Shown piece by piece: positions 52,298 through 62,369 of a stretch of 64,000 nt of DNA; positions within the stretch are counted from its first letter, which is position 1; each line of letters opens with the position of its first letter. Origin of the DNA: CAZIVP01 sp964542915 (GTDB taxonomy: Bacteria; Calditrichota; Calditrichia; Calditrichales; Calditrichaceae); NCBI GenBank assembly GCA_964542915.1, contig CAZIVP010000003.1, forward strand, positions 186,001 to 250,000. Reading direction: 5' to 3'. Under the pieces are notes generated by a model. That model was not told the DNA's origin and searched no databases. It worked only from the letters and a program-made list of their open reading frames with translations. The position numbers and the translations under genes were made by a program.

Positions 52298-54100
52298 TCA
52301 ATTGGGATCCAAATGCCGGTACCACAGAAAATATAATCCCGTGGATAAACCCCCCAGCAATATGAACAGCACGCCGAGAATATCCCAGCGTTCCATCACC
52401 ACCATCATCACGGTCATGAATAATACCAGTTGCCACGGCACAGCGAAAAAGATGGCGGCGATATCGCGACGGTTTTCGGCATTGATTTTTGCCACCGTAT
52501 CCTCCGGCAATTGCCTGCGAATGGCCTTCCAGAATCCGAACGGCCGCGTCTCTTTATAGAACGTGAGCAACGTCTCATTGGCTGTCGGACGTGTAAGCAT
52601 GGTAGCGATGATGGTGCCCAGCAACGACGTCGCTGCCACAAAGGAAAAGATCAAATATTCCGGCCAGTCGGGGAACACAAATTTTTGAAACAGAGCCGCC
52701 GCCATGCCGGAAAAGGTGCCGATTGCGAAACCATAGCCGTTGAGTCGCCACCAGTACCATCGCACCAACAGCGGGATGATTAGTCCCGAAATGATACTCA
52801 TCTGAATCCAGCCCCAGATTTCGTTGATGCTCTCGATTTTAAGGGTAAAAAATAAACCCAGCCCCACAATGATTACGGAAGCACCGCGACTGTGCAGCAT
52901 CAGTTGTTTATCGCCGGCATGCGGGTTGATAAAGGTTTGATAGATATCTTTCACCCAGTAGGAAGCGCCGGCGTTTACCACCGAATCAAAAGTGGACATA
53001 GCCGCCGCCATTAAGCCCGCAACAAGCAACCCTTTCAATCCGATGGGTACAAGCTGGTTAATGACGATAGGCAAAACGGTTTCGGGATCCTGGATCACCT
53101 GACCGCTGTTGGCGCCAAAAACAATACCCATAATGGCGATAGCAGCCACAAAGGGCCAGCGCAGGGAAAGCAATAAAATCCAAAACATGGAAAGCAATCC
53201 GGCTTCCCGGTCGTTCCGCGATGCAAAAAAGCGTTGGATCATATAACCGCTTGTTCCGGCGCTGCCCTCAATTACCGTTTTGATCAGGTAAAAGATGATG
53301 GTTAAACCGAAAAGATTGTAAATGGAATAGGCCGTGGATTCGGGCAGGTGCATCTGCCATGGGGGTACTATCGAAGTCCACGCCTGGCGTGTTGTTTCCA
53401 AAATGGTGAAGCCTTCGTCTTTGAGCGGCACCGAAACGGCAAAATCGGCTGGCAAACGGAACTGAGTTATGGCGATAAAGCAGATGGTGACGATGGTTCC
53501 GAAGATGAGTATACCCTGGAAGACATCGGTCCAGACCACGCCGTAGAGTCCGCTCGCGACTGTGTAGATCGTCGCGAGTAAAATCATGAGCGCAGCAGCC
53601 CAGAAACGCGGCGGCAACCCCACCCAGGCGGGGAACCCCAGGAATTCGCCGATAAATTTGCCGGCGCCTACCGCAAAATAGGTGATAATGGCAATCGAAC
53701 TCAATAATACGGAAGCGGCCGCGAGAATACGGGCCAGTTTGCCCTCCAGACCGTCGCCAAAGCGTAGCTTCATCCACTCCGCCATGGTCATGACGCTGGC
53801 GCGCCGGTTCCATTTCCCCATAAAAATCATCAGAAATGCCATGATCAGGACTATACCGCCGCGTATTTCGATGAAAAAACCGGTGGCGCCGAGGGCGTAA
53901 ATGAAAGCGATATTAATCATGGTGCCGCTGATATCCAGATTGGACGCCATACCCGAAGCGCCTAAAACCCACCAGGGCAGGCGCCGGCCGCCCAGAAAAT
54001 AATCGTCGATGCCCTGCGACGCCTTACGCTGAAAGTACATCCCAACGCCTACCATCGTCGAAAGATAAACAATCACAATCACATAATCGATTAGCGTCAT
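52298..54100 (-). CDS. Sodium/solute symporter (SSS family)
   Basis: The 600-residue inner-membrane protein has about 13 membrane helices and the SSS/SGLT landmarks: LIDYVIVIVYLSTMVGVGMY near the N-terminus, DDYFLGGRRLPWWVLGASGMASNLD (sodium-binding helix 1) and LLVAGLMAAAMSTFDSVVNAGAS in helix 8. These permeases bring in sugars, sialic acids or carboxylates with sodium. The position between FAD oxidoreductase and GHL10 glycosidase genes suggests it imports the product of the extracellular enzymes (inference). Confidence 0.93.
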   Translation of the reverse strand: MTLIDYVIVIVYLSTMVGVGMYFQRKASQGIDDYFLGGRRLPWWVLGASGMASNLDISGTMINIAFIYALGATGFFIEIRGGIVLIMAFLMIFMGKWNRRASVMTMAEWMKLRFGDGLEGKLARILAAASVLLSSIAIITYFAVGAGKFIGEFLGFPAWVGLPPRFWAAALMILLATIYTVASGLYGVVWTDVFQGILIFGTIVTICFIAITQFRLPADFAVSVPLKDEGFTILETTRQAWTSIVPPWQMHLPESTAYSIYNLFGLTIIFYLIKTVIEGSAGTSGYMIQRFFASRNDREAGLLSMFWILLLSLRWPFVAAIAIMGIVFGANSGQVIQDPETVLPIVINQLVPIGLKGLLVAGLMAAAMSTFDSVVNAGASYWVKDIYQTFINPHAGDKQLMLHSRGASVIIVGLGLFFTLKIESINEIWGWIQMSIISGLIIPLLVRWYWWRLNGYGFAIGTFSGMAAALFQKFVFPDWPEYLIFSFVAATSLLGTIIATMLTRPTANETLLTFYKETRPFGFWKAIRRQLPEDTVAKINAENRRDIAAIFFAVPWQLVLFMTVMMVVMERWDILGVLFILLGGLSTGLYFLWYRHLDPN

Positions 54101-54132
54101 GCTTTACTCTCCGTATCTCCTCCCGCTACCCG

Positions 54133-56028
54133 TTATTTAATCAGCAGACATTTGCCGGTCGCGCTTAACTCTCCGGCCCGGAGGCGGTAAAGATAGACGC
54201 CGCTTGCCAGACCGTCCGTTTTCAATATGACATCATGCCGACCTGCAGAACAATGCCCGCGATCGATCGAACGAATGCGCCGCCCGCGGACATCGTATAA
54301 ATCCAACGACACATCGCTCGCGCTGGGCAACTCATACCGAATGGTCGTATGATTGTTGAACGGATTGGGATAATTGGATTGTAAAACGAGCGTTCCGGCG
54401 TCCGTCTGCGACAGACGTTTGTTAGCCTCTATGCCCGTGGGGATAATCACATCGGGCGAAAGGCGCCGGTTAATCATCAACATGGCGGCGTCGGCGATCA
54501 AATAACGGCTTTCTTCCAGAGATTCGTCATCGAGCATTAAAACATTCTGATCGCCGGGCTTCAGATAGATACTCGAAAGTTTGGCCCAGCCCTGCAGCTT
54601 CTCCTGACTTTGCAGAATCGAATACGTGGTATCCGTGTCGTACACCGTGTACTGGCCGCTGCCCAGGGTGAGGCCATGTTGATACGGAATATGGATATAA
54701 AGATCGTACCACGCCGGCCAGCGCACCTTAAAGCGAAAGCGGACGGAATCGACTTCGGATGCATCCGTACACCGGTACCGGTTTTGATAACCGCCGTTTT
54801 CAATGATCTGCCAGTTTTCGCTTAGATAATGAACGGCACCATCCTGTCCGTCGGCAATCTGAGCGGGCGGTCGCCAACGATTATCCTCACGATACGGAAG
54901 GGGTGCCTTCTCGCTATATACCGATTCCCGAAGGGCGTTCCCAAGCCGGTTATTGTTTTCCCTTAAGCCCTCATAAAAAAAGAATGCCTCGCCCATTACG
55001 TCTCGGGAACGATTAAGGCGAATTTCTTGCACTAAAGTGTCGGCGTCTATGAGATAATCGCCTACTTTAATCAACATCCCTGAAAAAACGAGATGTTCCT
55101 GTCCCGGGAAATTATCGAGCGAGTAGCCCAGTTGTTTGCTGTAATTTGGGTAACTGTAGCGATAAACCTGCGGGATGACATTATCCGCAATCCTCGCTTG
55201 CAGCCACGTTTTACTGTCCTGCAGATAATTGTTAAAACTCCAGGGATATACGCTTGGGCTGGAAGAGACCATCAGGTGTTCACTTTGGTTTTTTACAATC
55301 GTTCGTACTTCGCGGAAAAAATCGCTCAGCTTGTCTGCTCGCCACTGCATCCAATCCTCGTCCGACGGATCGAGCGGCGGCTGAACGCCCTCGTGCTCCG
55401 AAGCGTAGATATCTTTGGTAACCAGATCGTATCCGCCCTGATACGGCATGGCGGGAATTCGATCCGAAAATTCGATGCCGTCCACATCGTAATTGCTGAG
55501 TATTTCCCGGACCAGATCGTACATCAACTGCCGTACCTCCGGGTGGATACCGGAGAACCAGTAAAAGTCGTTGACCACAACGACGTTGCCGTCGTTATCC
55601 CTCGTCAACCAGCCCGGATTTTGATCCATCAGCGTTTGATAGGTCGGAAGATTATCGTATGCCCTGTGGGATGCGGCGAATCCGTATTCAAACCAGGGTA
55701 AAACTTCCATCCCGTTGCGATGGGCTTCGATGACAATCCGCTGCAACGGATCGCGTCCTTCAAATTTGGGATTGATCGCTATATCCGTAAGACTATCCAT
55801 CACCGCGGAGGGATATAAGGTAAGGGCCGGATTCCAAACCACGGGAATAACCACGTTGATCCCGATGGAATGCAGGTAATCCATGGCTTCGGCAATAGTG
55901 CGATCGGAATACAACACATCGCTGTCCACACTGGTAATTTTGACTGCACGAAATTCCGCAGGATGCGCAGCGCACAGCCAGAGGAAAGGAAAAGCGGTTA
56001 GAATGATTGCAAGGAACGTTTTGCGCAT
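54133..56028 (-). CDS. Secreted GHL10 glycosidase with beta domain and T9SS sorting domain (copy 2)
   Basis: The 631-residue protein has a signal peptide (FLAIILTAFPFLWLCAA). The GHL10 barrel (about 24-375) contains EFRAVKITSVDSDV and VDGIEFSDRIPAMP. A golvesin-like beta domain follows (about 395-510; GYQNRYRCTDASEVDS to RYLIADAAMLMI), then a T9SS domain (SNYPNPFNNHTTIRYEL). It differs from the other two copies at the active-site strand, where GIQ.D is GIEFSD. It lies 32 bases before the symporter gene and follows copy 3 by four bases, so the two secreted copies are clearly co-expressed. Confidence 0.87.
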   Translation of the reverse strand: MRKTFLAIILTAFPFLWLCAAHPAEFRAVKITSVDSDVLYSDRTIAEAMDYLHSIGINVVIPVVWNPALTLYPSAVMDSLTDIAINPKFEGRDPLQRIVIEAHRNGMEVLPWFEYGFAASHRAYDNLPTYQTLMDQNPGWLTRDNDGNVVVVNDFYWFSGIHPEVRQLMYDLVREILSNYDVDGIEFSDRIPAMPYQGGYDLVTKDIYASEHEGVQPPLDPSDEDWMQWRADKLSDFFREVRTIVKNQSEHLMVSSSPSVYPWSFNNYLQDSKTWLQARIADNVIPQVYRYSYPNYSKQLGYSLDNFPGQEHLVFSGMLIKVGDYLIDADTLVQEIRLNRSRDVMGEAFFFYEGLRENNNRLGNALRESVYSEKAPLPYREDNRWRPPAQIADGQDGAVHYLSENWQIIENGGYQNRYRCTDASEVDSVRFRFKVRWPAWYDLYIHIPYQHGLTLGSGQYTVYDTDTTYSILQSQEKLQGWAKLSSIYLKPGDQNVLMLDDESLEESRYLIADAAMLMINRRLSPDVIIPTGIEANKRLSQTDAGTLVLQSNYPNPFNNHTTIRYELPSASDVSLDLYDVRGRRIRSIDRGHCSAGRHDVILKTDGLASGVYLYRLRAGELSATGKCLLIK

Positions 56029-56032
56029 AGCC

Positions 56033-57958
56033 TTACTTTACGAACAAAATTTTTTGCGTTTTCAACACATTGCCATAAGCCATACGCACAAAATACATTC
56101 CGCTGGATAGCATGCCCGCATGAAAACGGACACTGTGGCGACCGGCCGCAAGCGCTTGCTCCAGCAATATGCGAACCAAGCGGCCGTTGCAATCATATAC
56201 CTTTAGCGTAACGCGGCCTTTTTTTGGAAGCGAAAAACGAATCTGTGTTTCGGGATTGAAGGGGTTCGGATAATTATCCAGTAATTCCACGCGGTCCGGC
56301 GCCGCTGTTTTTTCAGTTTGGTCTCCCAGATTCACAACTACATCCGGACTAAAACGGCGGTTGATTTGCAGCATAATACCGTCCGCTACCACTGTTTTAG
56401 AAGCCGAAACGCCGCTTGTGCTGAGTTCCACAACCGGTTGCTCGCCCGCCTGAAAATACATGGTTTCGATAAAAGTCCAGCCACGGTTGGATACATCGCT
56501 TTCGTCGATATACTTGGTGATTCCGCTGCCGTCCAGCAATTTCACGGGAACGGCCTGGGCCAGGTCGCTGCCGTACGGCTGATACACATACACATTATAA
56601 TAGGCTTCATTATCGACCGAAGCATAATATGTGACAGAGGCGCCGGATCCGCCCCGGGCGCTCAGAGCATGGCCGTCCGAGCTGTAATAACCATCGGATC
56701 CGCTGCCTTCAACCTCCTGCCAGGCGCCGTTTATTTGTACCAGGGAATCGGCGCTTTCCTGAACAATGGGCGCTTTGGGACGCCACACGATTCCGCGCAA
56801 CAAGGGGCGGGCGTCTTGCGAAAAGACGCCGGTTCGCAACGCCTTGCCGATGGCAGGCAAACCTTCGTAAAACCAGAATACGCCGCCTCTTACATCCCGT
56901 TCGCGGTTCGCCTGTACAAATCCGGAAGCCAAATCGATGCCGGCCTGATAATTGCCCGAACGGATCAGCATGCCGGGATAAAAGTGTTCGTAATCTTCGG
57001 GAATCTGGCCGTTTAACACTTTATTCAATTCATAAACGTACGAACTGAGATCATGGCGATAGAGTTGTGGATTGATCATATCGACCGTTTGCTGGCTAAC
57101 CCAGTCCCGCCAGTCCTGCATAAAGTTATTGTAACCGTAGGGATAAACGACAGGCGTATTGGAAACGATGATATGGGGATTTTCGGCTTTGACGGCGTCG
57201 TAGAATTTCCACATGAATTCGTTTAGAATCTCTGAGCGCCACTCCATATAAGACGGATCGGTCGGCGGCGGAGGATCGGCGCCGTCGTGCTCTTCACGAT
57301 AACGGTTAACATGGGCGTCGTCATAACCAAAGTCAGAAGTGGTTATATTGCCGTTATTGTCCAGCACATTGCCGTAGCGGATACGATCCAACTGGATGCC
57401 GTCCACGTCGTAATTTTGTATGATTTCAATGGCCAGGGCAATCAAAAATTGCCGGACTTCTTCATTGGCCTGGCTCATCCAGTAAAACTGATCATCCGAT
57501 TCGGCGGTATCCATATTGTAGCGCTTACCGGCCCAGTCAGGATTATTGGCCAAAATCGGGCCGCCCTCCTGACCGAACGAAGCGACAAAGCCGTATTCGA
57601 TCCAGGGATGCACTTCGATGCCCACGCGATGACCCTCGGCGACCAGTTCCGCCAAAACATCTCTGCCTTCGAACATGGGATGCACTCCGGCGCCTGTAAC
57701 GGATTGCATAACCAGGCTGGGATAGAGGGTATAACCGTTATTGTAAATAACCGGAAATACTGCGTTGATGCCCCACGCTGCGAGCGAGTCCATGGCTTCG
57801 GCGATATTCGGTTTTGAAAACATGACACTGGAAGCCACGTTGGTCATCCAGACGCCGCGCAACTCCCGCTGCATATTCCGGGCGACGCCTATCTGCAAAG
57901 CAATAACCAATATGAACAGCCAAAACAGTTTGTACGGGATTGTATTATAACGTCTCAT
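56033..57958 (-). CDS. Secreted GHL10 glycosidase with beta domain and T9SS sorting domain (copy 3)
   Basis: The 641-residue protein has the same architecture as copy 2: signal peptide (KLFWLFILVIALQIGVA), GHL10 barrel with ELRGVWMTNVASSV and VDGIQLDRIRYG, golvesin-like beta domain (GYYSSDGHALSARGGS to KTVVADGIMLQI) and T9SS domain (DNYPNPFNPETQIRFSL). It has a longer loop after the active-site strand than the others. The ATG at 57958 is chosen because AAAGGT lies eight bases upstream; the frame continues to 57988. This ribosome-binding site and spacer closely match those of the PorV-like gene upstream. Confidence 0.87.
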   Translation of the reverse strand: MRRYNTIPYKLFWLFILVIALQIGVARNMQRELRGVWMTNVASSVMFSKPNIAEAMDSLAAWGINAVFPVIYNNGYTLYPSLVMQSVTGAGVHPMFEGRDVLAELVAEGHRVGIEVHPWIEYGFVASFGQEGGPILANNPDWAGKRYNMDTAESDDQFYWMSQANEEVRQFLIALAIEIIQNYDVDGIQLDRIRYGNVLDNNGNITTSDFGYDDAHVNRYREEHDGADPPPPTDPSYMEWRSEILNEFMWKFYDAVKAENPHIIVSNTPVVYPYGYNNFMQDWRDWVSQQTVDMINPQLYRHDLSSYVYELNKVLNGQIPEDYEHFYPGMLIRSGNYQAGIDLASGFVQANRERDVRGGVFWFYEGLPAIGKALRTGVFSQDARPLLRGIVWRPKAPIVQESADSLVQINGAWQEVEGSGSDGYYSSDGHALSARGGSGASVTYYASVDNEAYYNVYVYQPYGSDLAQAVPVKLLDGSGITKYIDESDVSNRGWTFIETMYFQAGEQPVVELSTSGVSASKTVVADGIMLQINRRFSPDVVVNLGDQTEKTAAPDRVELLDNYPNPFNPETQIRFSLPKKGRVTLKVYDCNGRLVRILLEQALAAGRHSVRFHAGMLSSGMYFVRMAYGNVLKTQKILFVK

Positions 57959-58084
57959 ACACAAATACCTTTTTAAACGTGAGTGCACAAACCGCCGTAT
58001 AATCGTAAAACCGCAACAGACAGCATTGACAGGTCAAAGTTACGGGTTTTGGGCGGCGGTTCATAATCGTTTTTACGAGCCTTT

Positions 58085-59080
58085 CTAAAAACGCAAGCCC
58101 AGCGATATATATTGTACCGCGTTCAACCGTCCGTGATCGGCAAAGGCATAATCAATAATAATATTTTCCAGCATGATGCCTGCGCCGGCGGTAAACCCGC
58201 CCTCGGCATCGTCGATAAAAATCTGACGGTAGCCGGTACGCAGAAAGTATCTTTCCTGTATGCTGTACTCCACGCCCATGTTGATATGACTGTCGTTATT
58301 GTTGGGATAAAGGACGTCGCTGCTGAGCAACAGGCGATGGAATGCGCTTTTTAATACCTCATATCCGGCGCCGAAGCGAAACGTCACAGGCAAATCCCAG
58401 GATCGTGTAATCTGGTATGCTATGATACCGTCGTTGTTTCCGTCCACCCGTGGGTCGGGATCGAATCGTACAGCTGTATCCGGGCCGTGAAGGCGCATCT
58501 CGCTTCCGAAATTGGAGATGCTCATGCCGATAACGACGGGATTGAACGGCGTGCGATAACTGAGGCCCAAATCCACCGCCACGGCCGAGGCTTTCATGTT
58601 CCAGATGGCCGAATGAATGTATTTAAAGGAGCCGCCGATGTTAAAGCGCTGCGTCAAATTACGCGCGTAGCTCATGCCGGCTTGCATTTCCTGGACGGTG
58701 AATAGTTCTCCGGTGCCTTCCGGCCGTTCTTCGGTGGTCACTTCCATTTCCCCGGAATTCAGTACATAGAAGGAGGCGGCCATATTACCCCAGCCGCCCA
58801 TGTTCAAAACCATGGCGCCGTAATTTAAATCGATGCCGGCGAACCAGGCGATATTGTTGAAATAAACCTGATGGTTTTCGATCCCTGCTGCCAGAGCCGG
58901 ATTCCAGTACAAAGCCGAGGCATCGATGCCATGGGCCACCGCGCTGCCGCCCATGCCTACACCGCGGCCACCCACACCGATTTGCAAAAAATTGCCGGCG
59001 GTCGTTCCGACCTTCGACTGCGCCATCAGAAGCGCCGCTCCGAATAAAAGCATAAACGTTACTTTATGTAGGATTTTCAT
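58085..59080 (-). CDS. PorV/PorQ-family outer-membrane protein
   Basis: The 331-residue protein has a signal peptide (VTFMLLFGAALLMAQ) and a FadL-like beta-barrel pattern with the family start GVGGRGVGMGGSAVAHG followed by ALYWNPA. It ends in the aromatic strand QYISLGLRF typical of outer-membrane proteins. PorV is the shuttle protein of T9SS that hands sorting-domain substrates to the attachment complex; PorQ and other paralogues are common in T9SS bacteria. Its location between the Asp-rich secreted protein and T9SS-tagged glycosidases suggests a dedicated export or receptor role. ATG at 59080 has AAAGGT eight bases upstream. Confidence 0.85.
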   Translation of the reverse strand: MKILHKVTFMLLFGAALLMAQSKVGTTAGNFLQIGVGGRGVGMGGSAVAHGIDASALYWNPALAAGIENHQVYFNNIAWFAGIDLNYGAMVLNMGGWGNMAASFYVLNSGEMEVTTEERPEGTGELFTVQEMQAGMSYARNLTQRFNIGGSFKYIHSAIWNMKASAVAVDLGLSYRTPFNPVVIGMSISNFGSEMRLHGPDTAVRFDPDPRVDGNNDGIIAYQITRSWDLPVTFRFGAGYEVLKSAFHRLLLSSDVLYPNNNDSHINMGVEYSIQERYFLRTGYRQIFIDDAEGGFTAGAGIMLENIIIDYAFADHGRLNAVQYISLGLRF

Positions 59081-59116
59081 ACTCAAATACCTTTCCATTT
59101 GAGTCTCGTTAATGCG

Positions 59117-62100
59117 TTAGTTTATGATGGCAAACTTGCCCATTTTTTCGCCGATACCGGGGGCATCGATGTGGTAAACATAGAGACCGAAGGCAACTTC
59201 CAGCCCGTCTTTGCTGACCAAATCCCAGCGCTTGGTTCCGTTTTCCAATCCCCGGTGTTGCAGCGTACGAACCAGATCGCCGTTTACGGTATAGATGCGA
59301 ATGGTACACTGGGAGGGTAAATTGATAAAGCGGATAAAACGCTCGCCCCTTCCGGTAAAATACGGTTGCTTTTCCAGAATCGAAGAGACCACATAGGGAT
59401 TCGGCACAACCTGCACCTCATCGAGCACGGACTGCGAAACATGCTCCTTTTTGGTCGCCTTGAATGTTTTAAAGGCATAGCGATCGCGTTCCGAAAACGG
59501 GATATTATTACGAACGATATAACGGTCGCCCTTTTGCGGCGGCCTCCATTCCGATTCAGGCAGTTTATTTCCTTCCGCATCAGTGGGCGCTTTCAGTGTG
59601 AGTAACCAGGACTGGCTGTAGAAGACCGCATCGGGCGTTCGTTTAAATACCAGATAAATGTATTCTCCGTCGGCGTCCAGACGCCCGTTATTCGATCGGG
59701 ATTGCTCGGATATAACGTATTCCAGGGGATCGCCGGTATCTTTTTCGTAAACCTTAAAATTCACCGCTTTCTTGTTATCGCCGAATCGAGACGTACGGGC
59801 CGAATCCAGAACTTCGTTACTGTCGCCAAATTCGACGACGAACGAGATGGGCTGCACCACCGGCGAAGCCTCTGAGAAGGGGCGTACATTAAAATCCATA
59901 TTGGTTTGAGATTCCAGGCTCCAGTCCGAGGCTTCCTTAACCGAATCGGGATGGGGAAATTCATTCTGAAACTGCAATACGAAGCCCTGATCCAGAATTT
60001 CCTGCGTCCAGTTGCGCTGGTATTGACCTGTCGAAAAATTGCGCGGCACTTCCGTTTGGTTGAGTATGGTATCGCCGCTGGATTCATTCACCAGAGTAAA
60101 GGTGCTGGTTTCGTATTCCACCGCGGAACCGGCCGATTCGGTTGAAAAGGCGACGCTGTACGATGCGTCTTTTAACAATTCCTCTCCGATAATTTCAATG
60201 GCGATGCGCCCCGTGGCCACGCCTTCCGCCTGCTCCAGAAAACGTCCCACATCTGTGCCGCCGGCTCTTAAATCCGTCGGTCCGGGATTGGGCGTTGCAA
60301 TGGCCGTATTGGGATCCTTACTGGAAATTTCACCGCCTTCGACGGTTATGGAAGCGGGCGATTCGCTGGGTGTGATCGGCGCCAGATAGGGCGAATCGGC
60401 CAGTCCCCGTTCGTAAAAATCCTTGTCATATCCCTTGTCATAGGCAGTTACGGCATAATAGTACGTACGACCGTTAATCACATCTTCATCGATAAAATAG
60501 TGTTGCAAGCCGGTGTCATCGCCCATATAGAAATGGATGCCAATAGGCGATCCGATCTCTTCGCCCACCTGCAGGGGGTGCGGACCGACCAAACCATTGG
60601 CCAGATCAAATTGAGCAATTGGTTTTTGAAAGACCTGATTTCCGCGGGCATCGGTAATATCTTCTGGTTCCAAAAAGTCGGGTTCGGTGGATTTATAAAT
60701 ACGATATCCTTCGAAATCATGGCCGTAAATGGGATCGCGACTCTGTTCGGCCAGATCGTCCCAAACCAGAATCACCTTGCCGTCCCCGGCAACCGCTTCA
60801 AGCTTCGGCTGACGCGGCGGTTTTGCGAACCGGTAATCGGCATCATAGATGCGCTGCGCCACCTGAGCGGTCTGAAAGACCGCCTGCTCATCAAGACCGA
60901 AGACCCAGCAAGTGGAGAAGCGCTCCGTATTTCCCGGCGAAAGATTAAAGGGCCCCGATCCGAAAATCCAATACTGGTTAACGCCCTGTTGCGGTACGGT
61001 AAAATAATCGGGTTTGATGCGCTGCCACATAGCGTCTTCATCCGTGATGAGGACGCTCCCGAAAAGCGGCGCCGTGAAACTGGTTAAACCGACCTGGTCG
61101 CTTTCGTCGTTATCCAGACGACCGAAATTGGGTTCGCCCTGATCGGGTTTGCCGTTGCCTTCGCCGGCATCGGGACCGGGATAACCTTCATCCTGCGGAC
61201 CGGCGCCGTCCTGTCCCACATCATCCGTTTCAGGATTCCAGTCGCCGTCTTCATCCCCTTCAAAATGCTCCCTGGGATCGCCGTAGATACCGACAGGACC
61301 GAACACGAGCTGCCCCGCTTCATTGTCACGACTCTCGTCGAGCAAACCGTCTTCATCGTTATCAACGCCGTCGTCATCGATTCCCGGCGATTCCAAAAAT
61401 TTCCAGCCGATGTATCCCGGCGGAATATCGCGATACTTTTGCCACACGCCGATATTATCGTGATCCCAGCCATAAACGAGGTCCATTTGTTTTTCAAAAG
61501 CCGCGTCATCATCGGTGGTGCCACGTCCGCCGACGCCGATATCGCCATACCCGCCGAAGAAGATACTGTCTTCATCGATACTGTATGTATGATCGCCGGC
61601 GTTGGATACCTGAAAATGGATAAAGATGATGTCTTTGGCCAGCGGATGCGTCCACTGAAAAAGGCGGGTTTCCACCTGCACGCCGAGCCCACGACGGGTC
61701 GTATCATCTTCATAGGGATAGAAATTAAACTCCTTGTTCCAGGCGTCATCCATTACGTATAACACTTCCTGATCGGCGTTGAACTGGTTCAGACCGAAAT
61801 AACCGTTCCATTTACCGTCCCAACTGGCGTCTTTGCCGGGCCAGGTATCGGGCCAGGAGTTGGGATTAAGCGCGTTTGCGATTTCATTTTGTGTTTCATT
61901 GATGTATCCGGGTACGGGTTGGAACGTGTAAGGTATGTTGGTAACGGGATCGATTTCGCTTGTGGCGCCGCCCGGGTCGCGGTATCCATCCGAAATAATA
62001 TAGGTAGGTTGCCCGTCTTTATTGCGTACACGCGCCGCAATAAAACCGGTCATCTCGTGGATATGGTCATGCCCGGTGCCCTTGGGCCATACGCCTCCGC

Positions 62101-62353
62101 CTCCGCTGGCCACATCGCTATCATTCCCGCGTCCGATGGTACCGTAATTGGTCACATCGGTCGAAACCTGGTTGGCATTGATGATCAATACCCGCCGCAG
62201 GGTGGGATCGCTCTTGTCGGGATCGATATAGATGTTGCCGTTCTGCGCCGGGAGACGCGTCCAAAGCATTAAAACAAAACCCGATACAACCAGAAACCAC
62301 AACCTTAAACTGGTTTTTGATCGTAATACAAATGCGTGTGTATCCTTTGTCAT
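59117..62353 (-). CDS. Large secreted Asp-rich protein with T9SS-type C-terminal domain
   Basis: The 1078-residue protein has a signal segment (LWFLVVSGFVLMLWTRLPAQ). A long beta-rich N-terminal part follows, then an Asp/Asn-rich stretch of about 80 residues with thrombospondin-3-like repeats (GIDDDGVDNDEDGLLD; EGDEDGDWNPETDD), which usually bind calcium. A fibronectin-type or carbohydrate-binding-like region with KVILVWDDLAEQSRDP comes next, and a C-terminal domain starts at VPNPYVVSS. The frame extends to 62422 through the end of the TonB receptor gene, and the ATG at 62353 leads straight into the signal peptide. It sits between a TonB receptor and a PorV-like gene. The ligand is unknown. 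Confidence 0.8.
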   Translation of the reverse strand: MTKDTHAFVLRSKTSLRLWFLVVSGFVLMLWTRLPAQNGNIYIDPDKSDPTLRRVLIINANQVSTDVTNYGTIGRGNDSDVASGGGGVWPKGTGHDHIHEMTGFIAARVRNKDGQPTYIISDGYRDPGGATSEIDPVTNIPYTFQPVPGYINETQNEIANALNPNSWPDTWPGKDASWDGKWNGYFGLNQFNADQEVLYVMDDAWNKEFNFYPYEDDTTRRGLGVQVETRLFQWTHPLAKDIIFIHFQVSNAGDHTYSIDEDSIFFGGYGDIGVGGRGTTDDDAAFEKQMDLVYGWDHDNIGVWQKYRDIPPGYIGWKFLESPGIDDDGVDNDEDGLLDESRDNEAGQLVFGPVGIYGDPREHFEGDEDGDWNPETDDVGQDGAGPQDEGYPGPDAGEGNGKPDQGEPNFGRLDNDESDQVGLTSFTAPLFGSVLITDEDAMWQRIKPDYFTVPQQGVNQYWIFGSGPFNLSPGNTERFSTCWVFGLDEQAVFQTAQVAQRIYDADYRFAKPPRQPKLEAVAGDGKVILVWDDLAEQSRDPIYGHDFEGYRIYKSTEPDFLEPEDITDARGNQVFQKPIAQFDLANGLVGPHPLQVGEEIGSPIGIHFYMGDDTGLQHYFIDEDVINGRTYYYAVTAYDKGYDKDFYERGLADSPYLAPITPSESPASITVEGGEISSKDPNTAIATPNPGPTDLRAGGTDVGRFLEQAEGVATGRIAIEIIGEELLKDASYSVAFSTESAGSAVEYETSTFTLVNESSGDTILNQTEVPRNFSTGQYQRNWTQEILDQGFVLQFQNEFPHPDSVKEASDWSLESQTNMDFNVRPFSEASPVVQPISFVVEFGDSNEVLDSARTSRFGDNKKAVNFKVYEKDTGDPLEYVISEQSRSNNGRLDADGEYIYLVFKRTPDAVFYSQSWLLTLKAPTDAEGNKLPESEWRPPQKGDRYIVRNNIPFSERDRYAFKTFKATKKEHVSQSVLDEVQVVPNPYVVSSILEKQPYFTGRGERFIRFINLPSQCTIRIYTVNGDLVRTLQHRGLENGTKRWDLVSKDGLEVAFGLYVYHIDAPGIGEKMGKFAIIN

Positions 62354-62369
62354 TGGATGCCGTCCCTTC

